DNA of 64,000 nt from Mytilus edulis (GCF_963676685.1 NC_092353.1:14264361-14328360); one strand, 5' to 3'; positions 12,086-24,741 are shown, numbered from the stretch's first letter. A program made the numbers and translations. Notes: generated from the letters alone by a model not told the origin.

Positions 12086-13380
12086 TATGGCAAGCCGTTC
12101 TCATCAAAACTATGTTGAAACCATTTTTCGAAAAATTTACACACTGAGAATTACAACAAAGCACACTGAGATTTAAAAACTTCAAAACGCACACTGAGAA
12201 TTGAAAATTACACACAGAGAATTGAAAATTACACACTGAGAATTAAAAATTACACACTGAGATTTCATAAAGACGCACTGAGATTACAAAAATGAAAAAC
12301 GCACACTGAGAATTGAAAATTACACACTGAGAATTGAAAATTACACACTGAGATTTCAAAAAGACACACTGAGAATAAATTAACTGAAAACACACACTGA
12401 GAATTTGAAATTACACACTGAGAATTTAAAATTACACACTGAGAATTTAAAATTACACACTGAGATTTGTGCGCACTTTTTATGCGCACATATCTAATTA
12501 GCATACTTAATCTGAATCTATTACAAGCTTAAAACAACAAGGGGACAAAACTCGTTAGTCCTTCGATTTGGTTCCAAATTATTAATAAAAAAAACTTTAG
12601 AAATACAAGAACAAGAAAAATATCCACTTACTCTTTTACAAAATATAACCAAAGGGTGAAAAACGTTATTAAAAATTATAAGAAAACATTGGAACAATCT
12701 GCAAAAGAATGCAGTGAAATTTTTACCCAAGTGTCTATTATAGCATATAAACGTAACAAAAATATACAAGATTAACTAGCGAAACCAGGGAAACAGTTGG
12801 AAGACTTTTGAAAAGGGACCCACGGTTTTAAGTAAAAAAAATCATCCCGATACACTGGTAGTAATGATCTGAATTAAAGGCAATAAACTGATGAATATGA
12901 GCGATGTTAAGTCTTGAAATTTATTACGAATGTTGGTTGAAGGAATCGCATTTCATTATAATGACAAGAGTTCTTGAGATCAAGATATTAATCTGTTGAA
13001 TTATTCATCTCATGAATATTCATTAGTAATTTGCATATTAATCTCAGTGTGTATTTTTGAAATCTCAGTGTGTAATTAACAATTCTCAGTGTGTGTTTTT
13101 CAGTTTATTTCATCTCAGTGTGTCTTTTTAAAATCTCAGTGTGTAATTTTCAATTCTCAGTGTGCGTTTTTCATTTTTGTAATCTCAGTGCGTCTTTATG
13201 AAATCTCAGTGTGTAATTTTTAATTCTCAGTGTGTAATTTTCAATTCTCAGTGTGTAATTTTCAATTCTCAGTGTGCGTTTTGAAGTTTTTAAATCTCAG
13301 TGTGCTTTGTTGTAATTCTCAGTGTGTAAATTTTTCGAAAAATGGTTTAAACATAGTTTTGACGAGAACGGCTTGCCATA
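12086..13380. mobile_element. Foldback transposon with repeat-built arms, inserted in a satellite unit
   Basis: Element of 1295 bases beginning TATGGCAAGCCGTTCTC and ending with the inverse, GAACGGCTTGCCATA. The 6-base ACTTCC stands on both sides (12080-12085 and 13381-13386); removing the element and one copy restores a normal satellite unit. Arms of about 400 and 350 bases are mirror images, each a run of about 14 short units containing CACACTGAGAATT (left) or AATTCTCAGTGTG (right), spaced 21-22 bases. The loop (about 12480-13030) has no intact gene. Long arms made of small direct repeats are typical of foldback elements such as Drosophila FB or Galileo; superfamily is not established here. 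Confidence 0.88.
12580..12774 (+). pseudogene. Possible Penelope-like RT C-terminal fragment in the foldback loop
   Basis: The plus frame through 12651-12773 reads FTKYNQRVKNVIKNYKKTL, later EIFTQVSIIAYKRNKNIQD, then a stop. The order of a Tyr/Asn block, a basic helix, IF, and AYKRNKN resembles the C-terminal part of Penelope-like reverse transcriptases just before their endonuclease. No other RT motif is in the loop. The resemblance is from memory and short, so it may be chance. Confidence 0.35.
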
Positions 13381-13710
13381 ACTTCCTTTATCTAAAACCA
13401 ACACACTAAAAGACAAATAAAACATTGGTCACTTCCTTTATCTAAAACCAACACACTAAAAGACAAATGAAACATTGGCCACTTCCTTTATCTAAAACCA
13501 ACACACTAAAAGACAAATGAAACATTGGTCACTTCCTTTATCTAAAACCAACACACTAAAAGACAAATGAAACATTGGCCCCATTCTTTATCTAACACCG
13601 ACACACTAAAAGACAAATGAAACATTGGTCACTTCCTTTATCTAAAACCAACACACTAAAAGACAAATGAAACATTGGCCACTTCCTTTATCTAAAACCA
13701 ACACACTAAA

Positions 13711-13935
13711 GAGGCCCCTCATGGGGGGTCCTAGTAATCACATAATCACCATTTTTTTGCCAATATAATCACATAATCATTAAATATTTGCTTATCTTTA
13801 GTAATCAAATAATCATAAACTAAAAATACAGTCCTAGGTAATCAAATAATCATGAAATATTTGGCTTAATAATCAAATAATCATTAAAAAAAACGGCCAA
13901 GTAATCACATAATCAAAAACCCCATGAGGGCCCTC
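13711..13935. mobile_element. 225-bp MITE in the satellite, copy 1
   Basis: Starts GAGGCCCCTCATGGGG and ends with the near-inverse CCCCATGAGGGCCCTC. It is flanked by ACTAAA on both sides (13705-13710 and 13936-13941), and removing it with one copy restores a satellite unit. The inside is built of TAATCACATAATCA-like repeats in both halves. No reading frame. Confidence 0.88.
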
Positions 13936-15291
13936 ACTAAAAGACAAATGAAACATTGGTCACTTCCTTTATCTAAAACCAACACACGAAAAGACAAATA
14001 AAACATTGGTCACTTCCTTTATCTAAAACCAACACACTAAAAGACAAATGAAACATTGGCCCCTTCCTTTATCTAAAACCAACACACTAAAAGACAAATA
14101 AAACATTGGTCACTTCCTTTATCTAAAACCAACACACTAAAAGTAAAATGAAACATTGGTCACTTCCTTTATCTAAAACCAACACACTAAAAGACAAATA
14201 AAACATTGGCCCCTTCCTTTATCTAAAACCAACACACTAAAAGTAAAATGAAACATTGGTCACTTCCTTTATCTAAAACCAACACACTAAAAGACAAATG
14301 AAACATTGGTCACTTCCTTTATCTAAAACCAACACACTAAAAGACAAATAAAACATTGGTCACTTCCTTTATCTAAAACCAACACACTAAAAGACAAATG
14401 AAACATTGGTCACTTCCTTTATCTAAAACCAACACACTAAAAGACAAATGGAACATTGGTCACTTCCTGTATCTAAAACCAACACACTAAAAGACAAATG
14501 AAACATTGGCCCCTTCCTTTATCTAACACCGACACACTAAAAGACAAATGAAACATTGGTCACTTCCTTTATCTAAAACCAACACACTAAAAGACAAATG
14601 AAACATTGGTCACTTCCTTTATCTAAAACCAACACACTAAAAGACAAATGAAACATTGGTCACTTCCTTTATCTAAAACCAACACACTAAAAGACAAATG
14701 AAACATTGGCCACTTCCTTTATCTAAAACCAACACACTAAAAGACAAATAAAACATTGGCCACTTCCTTTATCTAAAACCAACACACTGAAAGACAAATG
14801 AAACATTGGTCACTTCCTTTATCTAAAACCGACACACTAAAAGACAAATGAAACATTGGCCACTTCCTTTATCTAAAACCAACACACTAAAAGACAAATG
14901 AAACGTTGGACACTTCCTTTATCTGAAACCAACACACTAAAAGACAAATGAAACAATGGCGACATCCTTTATCTAAAACCAACACACTAAAAGACAAATA
15001 AAACATTGGTCACTTCCTTTATCTAAAACCAACACACTAAAAGACAAATGAAACATTGGCCACTTCCTTTATCTAAAACCAACACACTAAAAGACAAATG
15101 AAACATTGGTCACTTCCTTTATCTAAAACCAACACACTAAAAGACAAATGAAACATTGGCCCCATTCTTTATCTAACACCGACACACTAAAAGACAAATG
15201 AAACATTGGTCACTTCCTTTATCTAAAACCAACACACTAAAAGACAAATGAAACATTGGCCACTTCCTTTATCTAAAACCAACACACTAAA

Positions 15292-15516
15292 GAGGCCCCT
15301 CATGGGGGGTCCTAGTAATCACATAATCACCATTTTTTTGCCAATATAATCACATAATCATTAAATATTTGCTTATCTTTAGTAATCAAATAATCATAAA
15401 CTAAAAATACAGTCCTAGGTAATCAAATAATCATGAAATATTTGGCTTAATAATCAAATAATCATTAAAAAAAACGGCCAAGTAATCACATAATCAAAAA
15501 CCCCATGAGGGCCCTC
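15292..15516. mobile_element. 225-bp MITE in the satellite, copy 2
   Basis: Same length, same sequence and same position within the satellite unit as the copy 1581 bases to the left, with the same ACTAAA flanks. The neighbouring variant units match too (CCCCATTC unit just before, CACACGAAAAG unit just after). It therefore arose by duplication of the array, not by a second insertion. Confidence 0.9.
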
Positions 15517-18500
15517 ACTAAAAGACAAATGAAACATTGGTCACTTCCTTTATCTAAAACCAACACACGAAAAGACAAATAAAACATTGGTCACTTCCTT
15601 TATCTAAAACCAACACACTAAAAGACAAATGAAACATTGGCCCCTTCCTTTATCTAAAACCAACACACTAAAAGACAAATAAAACATTGGTCACTTCCTT
15701 TATCTAAAACCAACACACTAAAAGTAAAATGAAACATTGGTCACTTCCTTTATCTAAAACCAACACACTAAAAGACAAATAAAACATTGGCCCCTTCCTT
15801 TATCTAAAACCAACACACTAAAAGTAAAATGAAACATTGGTCACTTCCTTTATCTAAAACCAACACACTAAAAGACAAATGAAACATTGGTCACTTCCTT
15901 TATCTAAAACCAACACACTAAAAGACAAATAAAACATTGGTCACTTCCTTTATCTAAAACCAACACACTAAAAGACAAATGAAACATTGGTCACTTCCTT
16001 TATCTAAAACCAACACACTAAAAGACAAATGGAACATTGGTCACTTCCTGTATCTAAAACCAACACACTAAAAGACAAATGAAACATTGGCCCCTTCCTT
16101 TATCTAACACCGACACACTAAAAGACAAATGAAACATTGGTCACTTCCTTTATCTAAAACCAACACACTAAAAGACAAATGAAACATTGGTCACTTCCTT
16201 TATCTAAAACCAACACACTAAAAGACAAATGAAACATTGGTCACTTCCTTTATCTAAAACCAACACACTAAAAGACAAATGAAACATTGGCCACTTCCTT
16301 AATCTAAAACCAACACACTAAAAGACAAATGAAACATTGGTCACTTCCTTTATCTAAAACCAACACACTAAAAGTAAAATGAAACATTGGCCACTTCCTT
16401 TATCTAAAACCAACACACTAAAAGACAAATGAAACATTGGTCACTTCCTTTATCTAAAACCAACACACTAAAAGACAAATGAAACAATGGCCCCTTCCTT
16501 TATCTAAAACCAACACACTAAAAGACAAATGAAACATTGGTCACTTCCTTTATCTAAAACCAACACACTAAAAGACAAATGAAACATTGGCCACTTCCTT
16601 TATCTAAAACCAACACACTAAAAGTAAAATGAAACATTGGTCACTTCCTTTATCTAAAACCAACACACTAAAAGACAAATAAAACATTGGCCCCTTCCTT
16701 TATCTAAAACCAACACACTAAAAGTAAAATGAAACATTGGTCACTTCCTTTATCTAAAACCAACACACTAAAAGACAAATAAAACATTGGTCACTTCCTT
16801 TATCTAAAACCAACACACTAAAAGACAAATAAAACATTGGCCACTTCCTTTATCTAAAACCAACACACTAAAAGACAAATGAAACATTGGTCACTTCCTT
16901 TATCTAAAACCAACACACTAAAAGACAAATAAAACATTGGTCACTTTCTTTATCTAAAACCAACACACTAAAAGACAAATGAAACATTGGTCACTTCCTT
17001 TATCTAACACCAACACACTAAAAGACAAATAAAACATTGGTCACTTCCTGTATCTAAAACCAACACACTAAAAGACAAATGAAACATTGGCCCCTTCCTT
17101 TATCTAACACCGACACACTAAAAGACAAATGAAACATTGGTCACTTCCTTTATCTAAAACCAACACACTAAAAGACAAATGAAACATTGGTCACTTCCTT
17201 TATCTAAAACCAACACACTAAAAGACAAATGAAACATTGGTCACTTCCTTTATCTAAAACCAACACACTAAAAGACAAATGAAACATTGGCCACTTCCTT
17301 TATCTAAAACCAACACACTAAAAGACAAATGAAACATTGGTCACTTCCTTTATCTAAAACCAAAAAAAAGACAAATGAAACAATGGCCCCTTCCTTTATC
17401 TAAAACCAACACACTAAAAGACAAATGAAACATTGGTCACTTCCTTTATCTAAAACCAACACACTAAAAGACAAATGAAACATTGGTCACTTCTTTTATC
17501 TAAAACCAACACACTAAAAGACAAATGAAACAATGGCCCCTTCCTTTATCTAAAACCAACACACTAAAAGACAAATGAAACATTGGTCACTTCCTTTATC
17601 TAAAACCAACACACTAAAAGACAAATGAAACATTGGCCACTTCCTTTATCTAAAACCAACACACTAAAAGACAAATGAAACAATGGCGACATCCTTTATC
17701 TAAAACCAACACACTAAAATTAAATGAAACATTGGCCACTTCCTTTATCTAAAACCAACACACTAAAAGACAAATGAAACATTGGCCACTTCCTTTATCT
17801 AAAACCAACACACTAAAAGACAAATGAAACAATGGCGACATTCTTTATCTAAAACCAACACACTAAAAGACAAATGAAACATTGGCCACTTCCTTTATCT
17901 AAAACCAACACACTAAAAGACAAATAAAACATTGGCCACTTCCTTTATCTAAAACCAACACACTGAAAGACAAATGAAACATTGGTCACTTCCTTTATCT
18001 AAAACCGACACACTAAAAGACAAATGAAACATTGGCCACTTCCTTTATCTAAAACCAACACACTAAAAGACAAATGAAACGTTGGACACTTCCTTTATCT
18101 GAAACCAACACACTAAAAGACAAATGAAACAATGGCGACATCCTTTATCTAAAACCAACACACTAAAAGACAAATGAAACATTGGTCACTTCCTTTATCT
18201 AAAACCAACACACTAAAAGACAAATGAAACATTGGCCACTTCCTTTATCTAACACCGACACACTAAAAGACAAATGAAACATTGGCCACTTCCTTTATCT
18301 AAAACCAACACACTAAAAGACAAATGAAACATTGGCCACTTCCTTTATCTAAAACCAACACACTAAAAGACAAATGAAACAATGGCGACATCCTTTATCT
18401 AAAACCAACACACTAAAAGACAAATGAAACATTGGTCACTTCCTTTATCTAAAACCAACACACTAAAAGACAAATGAAACATTGGCCACTTCCTTTATCT

Positions 18501-18849
18501 AACACCGACACACTAAAAGACAAATGAAACAATGGCGACATCCTTTATCTAAAACCAACACACTAAAAGACAAATGAAACATTGGTCACTTCCTTTATCT
18601 AAAACCAACACACTAAAAGACAAATAAAACATTGGCGACATCCTTTATATGAAACTGAATGCAAAATTGTTATTTAGTTAGGCAACACAAAATACATGTA
18701 AGAAGGTTTTTTATACCATTCATCATATCATGTATATGTTTATAAACACATAAATGGTAAAATTATGACAAGCGACGACCTGAGGGGAAGAATTATAACA
18801 AAACCTTTACAAAAAAATCATTTCATTATTTTCCTTCAATCCGAATGAC

Positions 18850-19190
18850 ATGAATCTTGCTTTCCTAAAAAGTTTCGAGCAATCGCAAAATCAGCTTAGA
18901 TTTTACTTCAAATTTCGACCAAAGATGATCTGTTACACAAGTATCCTCACTAAACGTTATTTTGCTGGGTCTTCCAATATACTTGATTTTTTTATTGACA
19001 ACATACGTGTTACGTTTGCAGGGCATGTGTGGTATTAAACACACAGTTGGATTTCCCGTGGAAGCTTATTGTGCTCCGCGTTCTTACTTTTATATGCACA
19101 CAGAGATTTGACCAGAGTGTTTGTAATGACTGAACGGCAAAGATTGTTTGTAATTTGCCTAGTGAACTTTTTATTGGATCAAACTTAGAT
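18850..19190 (+). pseudogene. Penelope-like RT fragment
   Basis: The plus frame reads SNILDFFIDNIRVTFAGHVW, the block that in this family comes just before the IPMGTNCAP motif. It is followed by a stop and a frameshifted remnant. No catalytic motif remains. It lies just right of the satellite array. Confidence 0.6.
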
Positions 19191-19509
19191 TTATTTAGGT
19201 CTTATTCTTATCGTCTTATCGTCTTATCGTCTAGGGCAAACAGAAAGATTCATACATTATTCGTTAATCAATGCAACTTATTAAGTTCAAAGCCAATAAC
19301 AACTTTTTAAACAAATCATGTATACATCCATAGTGTAAGACGTCAATAACAGACAGAAAAAAAAACTTGTGTAAGGCCAAAATATAAGAATCGGCATATT
19401 TTAGTCCCGTGAATGTCCATATTGACTATTGTTATGTTCATATCTTATCTGTATATCTGGATTTGGTGAACAACACCACCGAATAATCTAGGATGTACTA
19501 TTCCGTTTG

Positions 19510-19696
19510 AAATATGTTATCTACAGCTATAGCTAAACTTCCTAGCCAAATATGTTATCTACAGGTATAGCTAAACTTCCTAGCCAAATATGTTATCTAC
19601 AGGTATAGCTAAACTTCCTAGCCAAATATGTTATCTACAGGTATAGCTAAACTTCCTAGCCAAATATGTTATCTACAGGTATAGCTAAACTTCCTT
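19510..19696. repeat. 38-bp minisatellite, five copies
   Basis: AATATGTTATCTACAGGTAT then AGCTAAACTTCCTAGCCA repeats at spacing 38 from 19511, 19549, 19587 and onward. The first unit has AGCTAT in place of GGTAT; the last decays at TTCCTTACC. Confidence 0.93.
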
Positions 19697-20118
19697 ACCA
19701 AATGTTTAGTAAATAATTGATGAAAACGAAAACCATGACTGGATAATTTACCAGTAATACGTAAGTTACGCTCATAGAAATTCAAAACTTCAAAAGACAT
19801 GGACATATAGACCAATAGGGACAGTAAGACAGTGCCAAAGAAAGATCGCAGTCAAAACAGTAAAATTTACAATAGGGAAAGAAAAATCGTTCCTTTTGCC
19901 TTCAATTCTGGTGTAGAATATCTATGTGAAAACTGAATATCTAAATTTAGAAAAGAACAGTTACTTCTGTTTATATAAAATTTATTCAAAATAAGTTCCA
20001 TTATGAATATTTCTGCACTGTATTTAGAGTACTCTTGATTATTTAGTCCAAAAAATGCAATTATAGTCGAGCTGACCATGTTATTTCTAGCGACTTTGGC
20101 ATCGTTACCAATCAACAA
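19697..20118 (-). pseudogene. Penelope-like RT C-terminal fragment, minus strand
   Basis: Minus-strand frames give EIFIMELILNKFYINRSNCS then FLNLDIQF. After a break they give VLNFYERNLRITGKL and HGFRFHQLFTKH. These line up with EIYPVELTLNKAN, FLDLDIYI, VLDFNERNLCITEKL and HQGFQYHKLVKT of the element at 8761-10835, so it is a related copy lacking the RT core. Its end abuts the 38-bp minisatellite. Confidence 0.7.
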
Positions 20119-21100
20119 GTAAGAGAGTTGTTAGCCAAGGGACCAAACTATAGAATTCACCAGCCAATCAACTTGAAAAAGAACTTCAGGTTATCGATGG
20201 ATGCAGTTGCGGACTATGATAGAAAATGGGTGAAGCGCAAACCAGACAAACCGGAACTGGACATTTTGTCTGAATTAACCAAAGCTATTCTATCATGCAT
20301 TCACAATGAGAATAAAATTCTTGTTTTAGGTTATAAGTATTCTTATTTTGTGAAGAACCACACTTATTCTATCGGAAAATACTGTAAAGATGATATCATA
20401 ATGCTGGACTTTTGAATCGACAATATATTTGTTGAGTTTGGAGGATTGATATTTCAACATACAGTAGGTATTCCAATATATACTTATTGTGCACTCCTTC
20501 TGGCCGACTCGTATAAGGTCGAATTTATTCTAAAAGACAAAAAGAAAAAAGCACCTTACAAAATATTTTTACTGTACTTTCAGATATATTGATAATGTCC
20601 TATTACTGAATAACACACATTACAGTCAGTACTTGCATCTCATATGTCCTAGTGAACTTGAAATTAATGATTCTATTGTTACAAGAAGAACTGCTTCATA
20701 CCTTGATCTTTTCTTGACACAGATGGACGACTTCTTACTAAAATCAATGACAAACGGGATGATTTCAACTTCCATATTATCAATTTCCCATTTATCAGCA
20801 GTAGCATACCCTCTGCTCCGTCGTATGGTTTTTACATACTAGTATCTCAATTGATACGTTATGCTCGTGCATGACTTCATATACACAGCTGTGTTCTGTA
20901 AGTAGAAACTGCTCTAACATGGGGAGAAAAGATTAAAATTGACACTCTGTAAATGTTAGGGACACCATCACGAATTGGTTGGTGTATTTGATGTGTATGT
21001 GTCTAAACTAACTAAAGACATTTTAAACCACGTCTTATATTGTGGTTTAACATCTATTTCGTCTATCTGCTAAGTACCTAGCGTGACCTATTACCGAATA
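20119..21100 (+). pseudogene. Penelope-like RT, internally deleted, plus strand
   Basis: Begins with LLAKGPNYRIHQPINLKKNF and DRKWVKRKPDKPELDI (N-terminal block of the family). It then jumps straight to MLDF, IDNIFVEFGGLIFQHTVGIP (RT middle), YIDNVLLLNN in place of YLDD, and YLDLFLTQMDDFLL. A further remnant of the C-terminal part lies near 20860-21050. Several stops and frameshifts; about 300 codons of the core are missing. It is head to head with the minus-strand fragment on its left. Confidence 0.75.
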
Positions 21101-21359
21101 TGATTCCTGACCGAGTGTGAATTTGTATTGCTAAACAATGTGTACATTCAACATTTATGTATTTTTTTTATGTTTTTGTTGTTATTCGGTTTGATAATGT
21201 GTTATGTCTTATTGTTGTAGTCCAAATTAGTATAACATTGCATTTCAATGCCATCGTTTTCAAGAAAATTGTTTGGACTTGTATTGTGAAATTAATTGAA
21301 TAAAGTTAGAGATGGCCTGTTCGTTACATATGTGTGACTCTGTTTGTTGTGTCTTTCAA

Positions 21360-21800
21360 TAATGAAATATAGTCGTTGTTTTGCAGTTTACATGTTGTGT
21401 CGACTATTGTATCATTTGTTTGTGCATTTTCCTGTGATTATTGTTCATGTGTGTTTATGCTGTTTTTATGTCATGTAGTGTTGTCATTTGAGCGATATTT
21501 TTTAACATTGTCATATAAGCGGGAGGTTTGTCTAACTATAAAACTAGGTTCAACCAATCAGTTGTTTCTTCAAATGTCCTGTACCAAGTCAGGAATATGG
21601 CATTTGTCATCAAATAATTCGTTTCTAAACTTTCTATGCATGTTGGCGTTTGTTTTGTTGCATTTTCAGTGTTCCTGTTGTTCATTTGTTTTCCTCTTAT
21701 GATTGATGTGTTTCCCTTTGTTTTAGTTTGTAACCCGGATTTCTTTCCTCTCAACCAATTTAAGACTTTTGATCACCGGTATACTACTGTTGCCTTTATT
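21360..21800 (-). repeat. Interspersed repeat family A, minus orientation
   Basis: Ends with GGTATACTACTGTTGCCTTT, the inverse of the family head. Inside are TCCTGTACCAAGTCAGGAAT and GTTGTCATTTGAGCG blocks shared with the copy at 51195-51405. The open frame across it (21376-21702) is therefore repeat sequence, not a gene. Confidence 0.75.
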
Positions 21801-22059
21801 TATTCATCAAGTTAACTGAAAGATGTTGTTTGTAATTACAAAGGAGAGAAGAGGCATCACAGATAGCTTTGTAGTATAGCTATTACTAGCTAGTATATAT
21901 AGATATCAAGTCATTGACAATAGGATTTTAAATGTACTGTGTACGCCATCTGTATACACTGTCACTTAAATTGGGATCAACCCAAAACACTCCCTTCCCA
22001 TACATACTTTAAACATGCAACTACAGAAATCCCTACCAATTTTACTAAAAATTACTAGT

Positions 22060-22400
22060 AACTCATGCCAATCATGCATATAAAAAGGAGATGTGGAATG
22101 ATTGCCAATGAGAAAACCCTCCACAAGAGACCACAGGGCATAGAAATTAACAACAACAAATCATCATACGACCTTAAACAATGAGCAAGATCTATACAGC
22201 ATATAGTTAGCTGTGAAAGGTCAAGAAATGACAATTGTAAAACCAACGGTCTAATCTATGTACAAAATAATGAACGAAAAAATAATAGAAAACAGCAACA
22301 AACGACAACCATTGAATTTCAGCGACCTGACTTGGGACAGACACACAAAGAACGTGACGGAAAGGAGCAAACCTTCCCCTATCCTTGGACAGTGGTTAAA
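22060..22400 (+). repeat. Interspersed repeat family B (GATTGCCAATGAGAAAACC)
   Basis: Starts AAGGAGATGTGGAATGATTG CCAATGAGAA and continues through AGAAATTAACAACAACAAAT, AAACAATGAGCAAGATC and CAGCGACCTGACTTGGGACA. The same block order, inverted, is at 35290-35545, and partly at 11158, 23522-23570 and 59755-60310. From memory this is one of the commonest bivalve repeats. Noncoding. Confidence 0.75.
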
Positions 22401-24284
22401 CAGTGCAACATAAGAACAAACTATCAAAATCAGTTGAGAAAGTCTGAAATATATTTTTTGTAGACTGTATATCTAAAATTCCTCGTGTATTTATTTATCC
22501 AAAGTGTACTGTAGTTTAACGTTACGCATGCATTTATACATCCAAAATATATTTATACATCACTTCGTACAAACATTTATAGGCTCAAATGTTATTACAC
22601 AGCACATGCATATATATTTATAAAGCAGTGGCGGAATATACCATACTCACAGATCTAACAAGAATATAGCAAAACACGACCAAAGGACAAGAAGAAACAG
22701 TCTACAAAACACAACATCGAAAACTTAAGACTTAGTAAACAGAACCATTGGTTTAATAGCTTTCTTTCATGCAGGAACCGTTATTCAAGGAAATCATTGA
22801 TGGGAAATGCAAACTATGTAATATGGAAGTAACACAGACATATGTACTCCATATGCAAGCGGTGCTGCAATGTTGCTTGATAAAAATAGAAAGCTCACAA
22901 TTGTAAATTATCCCTTTTTTAGCAAAGTTTTGTTCTCAACCTCCCTTTATTGTTAGTATCTATATGTCATTCAATTTATGAGGCCTTAGCTGAACCTGTT
23001 GTATCCTTTATTTCAAGCTCTAAAACAATAGACATAAAACAAATTTGATTAAAAGCAACAAACGACAACAACTAAAATTAATATATGCAGCGGTGGAAGG
23101 ATTGTGAAATTTCCAACAAAGCAAAATAAAACAAGATGATACATTAATTGCATGAAGACAAAGTCAGTTCATTAAATCCCGAAGATAAGATTTTATATCA
23201 AATTAAACTGAAGGAATCGTAAACAATTTGAAAATTCCGGTTTTGACAACATAGAACGAAATATTATGGCTAATATAGTTGAAGTTCATTTTTATGCAAA
23301 TAAAACCGATGACAAAGTGTTAAATCAATTTGTTTACTGAAAATAATATCAAACCACCAATGACACACAAATACCAATAATGACAATGAATGATACACAT
23401 AAAAATTTTAAAGGTAACAAACATTCATATAGGTATATCATCTTTAGATATTTTGAAGTTAATACTTTTGCAAGATTGGATATAGTACAATATTCTTAAT
23501 GAGATTATAACAAAATATAATAAAAGAGTTGTCTTATTGGCACTCATACCACATCTTCTTATATTCAAATCCCGCATGCACTCAGAATAATCACAAATGT
23601 GTATAACATACTAAGTGGCATACACTTCATTTGGATTTTAGTGAATCGTTGTCTTATTTCCATATTTGTTCAATATTAACCACCTTTTAACTTAAGAGAT
23701 ACTAGGTAAGTGTGAACATAAACGTTTTTCTTCATTGAGCATTTGTTAAACTATCGGAATATGGAGGCATAATGCTTCCTGTTAAAAATTGTTTACCTAC
23801 ATTTTTTTTTTAATCTGATATTTGAAAGCAAAATGAAATTCATTTTCAACCCTTTAAACAGAAGGGAACTACGTGTACTCTCTTTTCAGGGGATAATTTC
23901 TTTTATATACCCGAACTTGTTAAATTACTATAACTTAATCGTATCACTTTATAATTTGATATAATGTAAAGATGTCAACGTCTATCAAAAATACATGTTT
24001 TTAATTATAATGTTTCGAAATTTCTGTAAAGGCAACAGTAGTATCAGTACCGCAAGTTCCCATAAGTGTTTCATGTCGATGTGTCTACATTAATCGAGTT
24101 TTAAAAAATAATAAATTATACTTATATTATTTATCTTAAATATAATTGAGTGTCATGTAAAAATCCTTGCTTATCTCACTGAATTCTGCTCTATATCTCT
24201 ATTTTCATTACAACAAAATGATAACTAGCTGATACATTCTTTCAATAAAGCATGTTATATAAAATTTTTTGATTCACTAAGCAA
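22401..24284. other. Noncoding stretch
   Basis: AT-rich with no domain-bearing frame. 23522-23570 is the inverted head of repeat family B. Otherwise nothing recognised. Confidence 0.5.
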
Positions 24285-24560
24285 TAAATAAAGGCAACAG
24301 TAGTATACCGCTGTTCCAAACTCATAAATCGATTGCGAAAAAAAACCAAATCCGGGTTACAGACTAAAACTGAGGGAAACGCATCAAATATAAGAGAACT
24401 ACGACACAACATAAGCAAAACATTTTTTTTTTAATGTAACACACACAGAAACGAACTATAATATAACAATGGCCATTTGTTTTACTTCGTACGGGACATT
24501 TTAAGAAAACAAATGGTGGGTTGAACCTGGTTTTGTGGCAATAACATTTGTCAATGTGGT
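24285..24560 (+). repeat. Interspersed repeat family A, plus orientation
   Basis: AATAAAGGCAACAGTAGTAT, CCGCTGTTCCAAACTCATAA, then GGTGGGTTGAACCTGGTTTT, in the same order as 6005-6370. It lies about 180 bases beyond the stop codon of the complete IAP gene. Confidence 0.8.
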
Positions 24561-24741
24561 TACAATACATGTAATATAAGGTTCAACAAAAAAAGGTTTC
24601 ATAACTAATGCAAATTATCACAACACTAGTTTATTCTCTGCGAGTAGCTGCCTGAAACTGACTTTGGATCCCAGGTTTCCAACGTACGATTATAAGCTCA
24701 TTTCGTACATTTTGTTCACTGAGTACACCTCAGGTATGTGT

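Larger units (their letters stand above)
13381..16300. repeat. Higher-order duplication of 27 satellite units plus MITE, period 1581 bp
   Basis: Positions 13381-14961 and 14962 to about 16300 match unit by unit, including rare variants and the MITE. 1581 equals 27 x 50 plus 225 plus the 6-base target duplication. Similarity ends near 16300-16330, where AATCTAAAAC and different unit types begin. Another shared block (AACGTTGGACAC, ATCTGAAACC) links 14785-14960 to 17961-18140. Confidence 0.85.
12040..18653. repeat. 50-bp satellite array, about 6.6 kb with insertions
   Basis: Head-to-tail units of exactly 50 bases, each with ACTTCCTTTATCTAAAACCA, then ACACACTAAAAGACAAATGA, then AACATTGGTC. Variants occur at fixed sites (TGGTC or TGGCC, AATGA or AATAA, CAATGGCGACATCC, GTAAAATG). 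About 100 units are present. The leftmost unit is diverged (ACCGACACAC at 12048) and the last decays at 18640-18653 (TATATGAAACTGAATG). Two kinds of mobile element interrupt the array. Units are adjacent without spacers. The array carries no open frame. Confidence 0.95.

Noticed and set aside
12265-12504. Minus-strand frame with repeated SQCVI peptides
   Set aside because: It is the read-through of the 21-22 bp arm repeats of the foldback element.
13381-18653. CRISPR-like regular repeats
   Set aside because: The 50-base units are directly adjacent with no unique spacers, and the context is eukaryotic. It is a satellite.
21376-21702. 108-codon Cys/Phe-rich frame
   Set aside because: It lies inside a minus-oriented copy of interspersed repeat family A.
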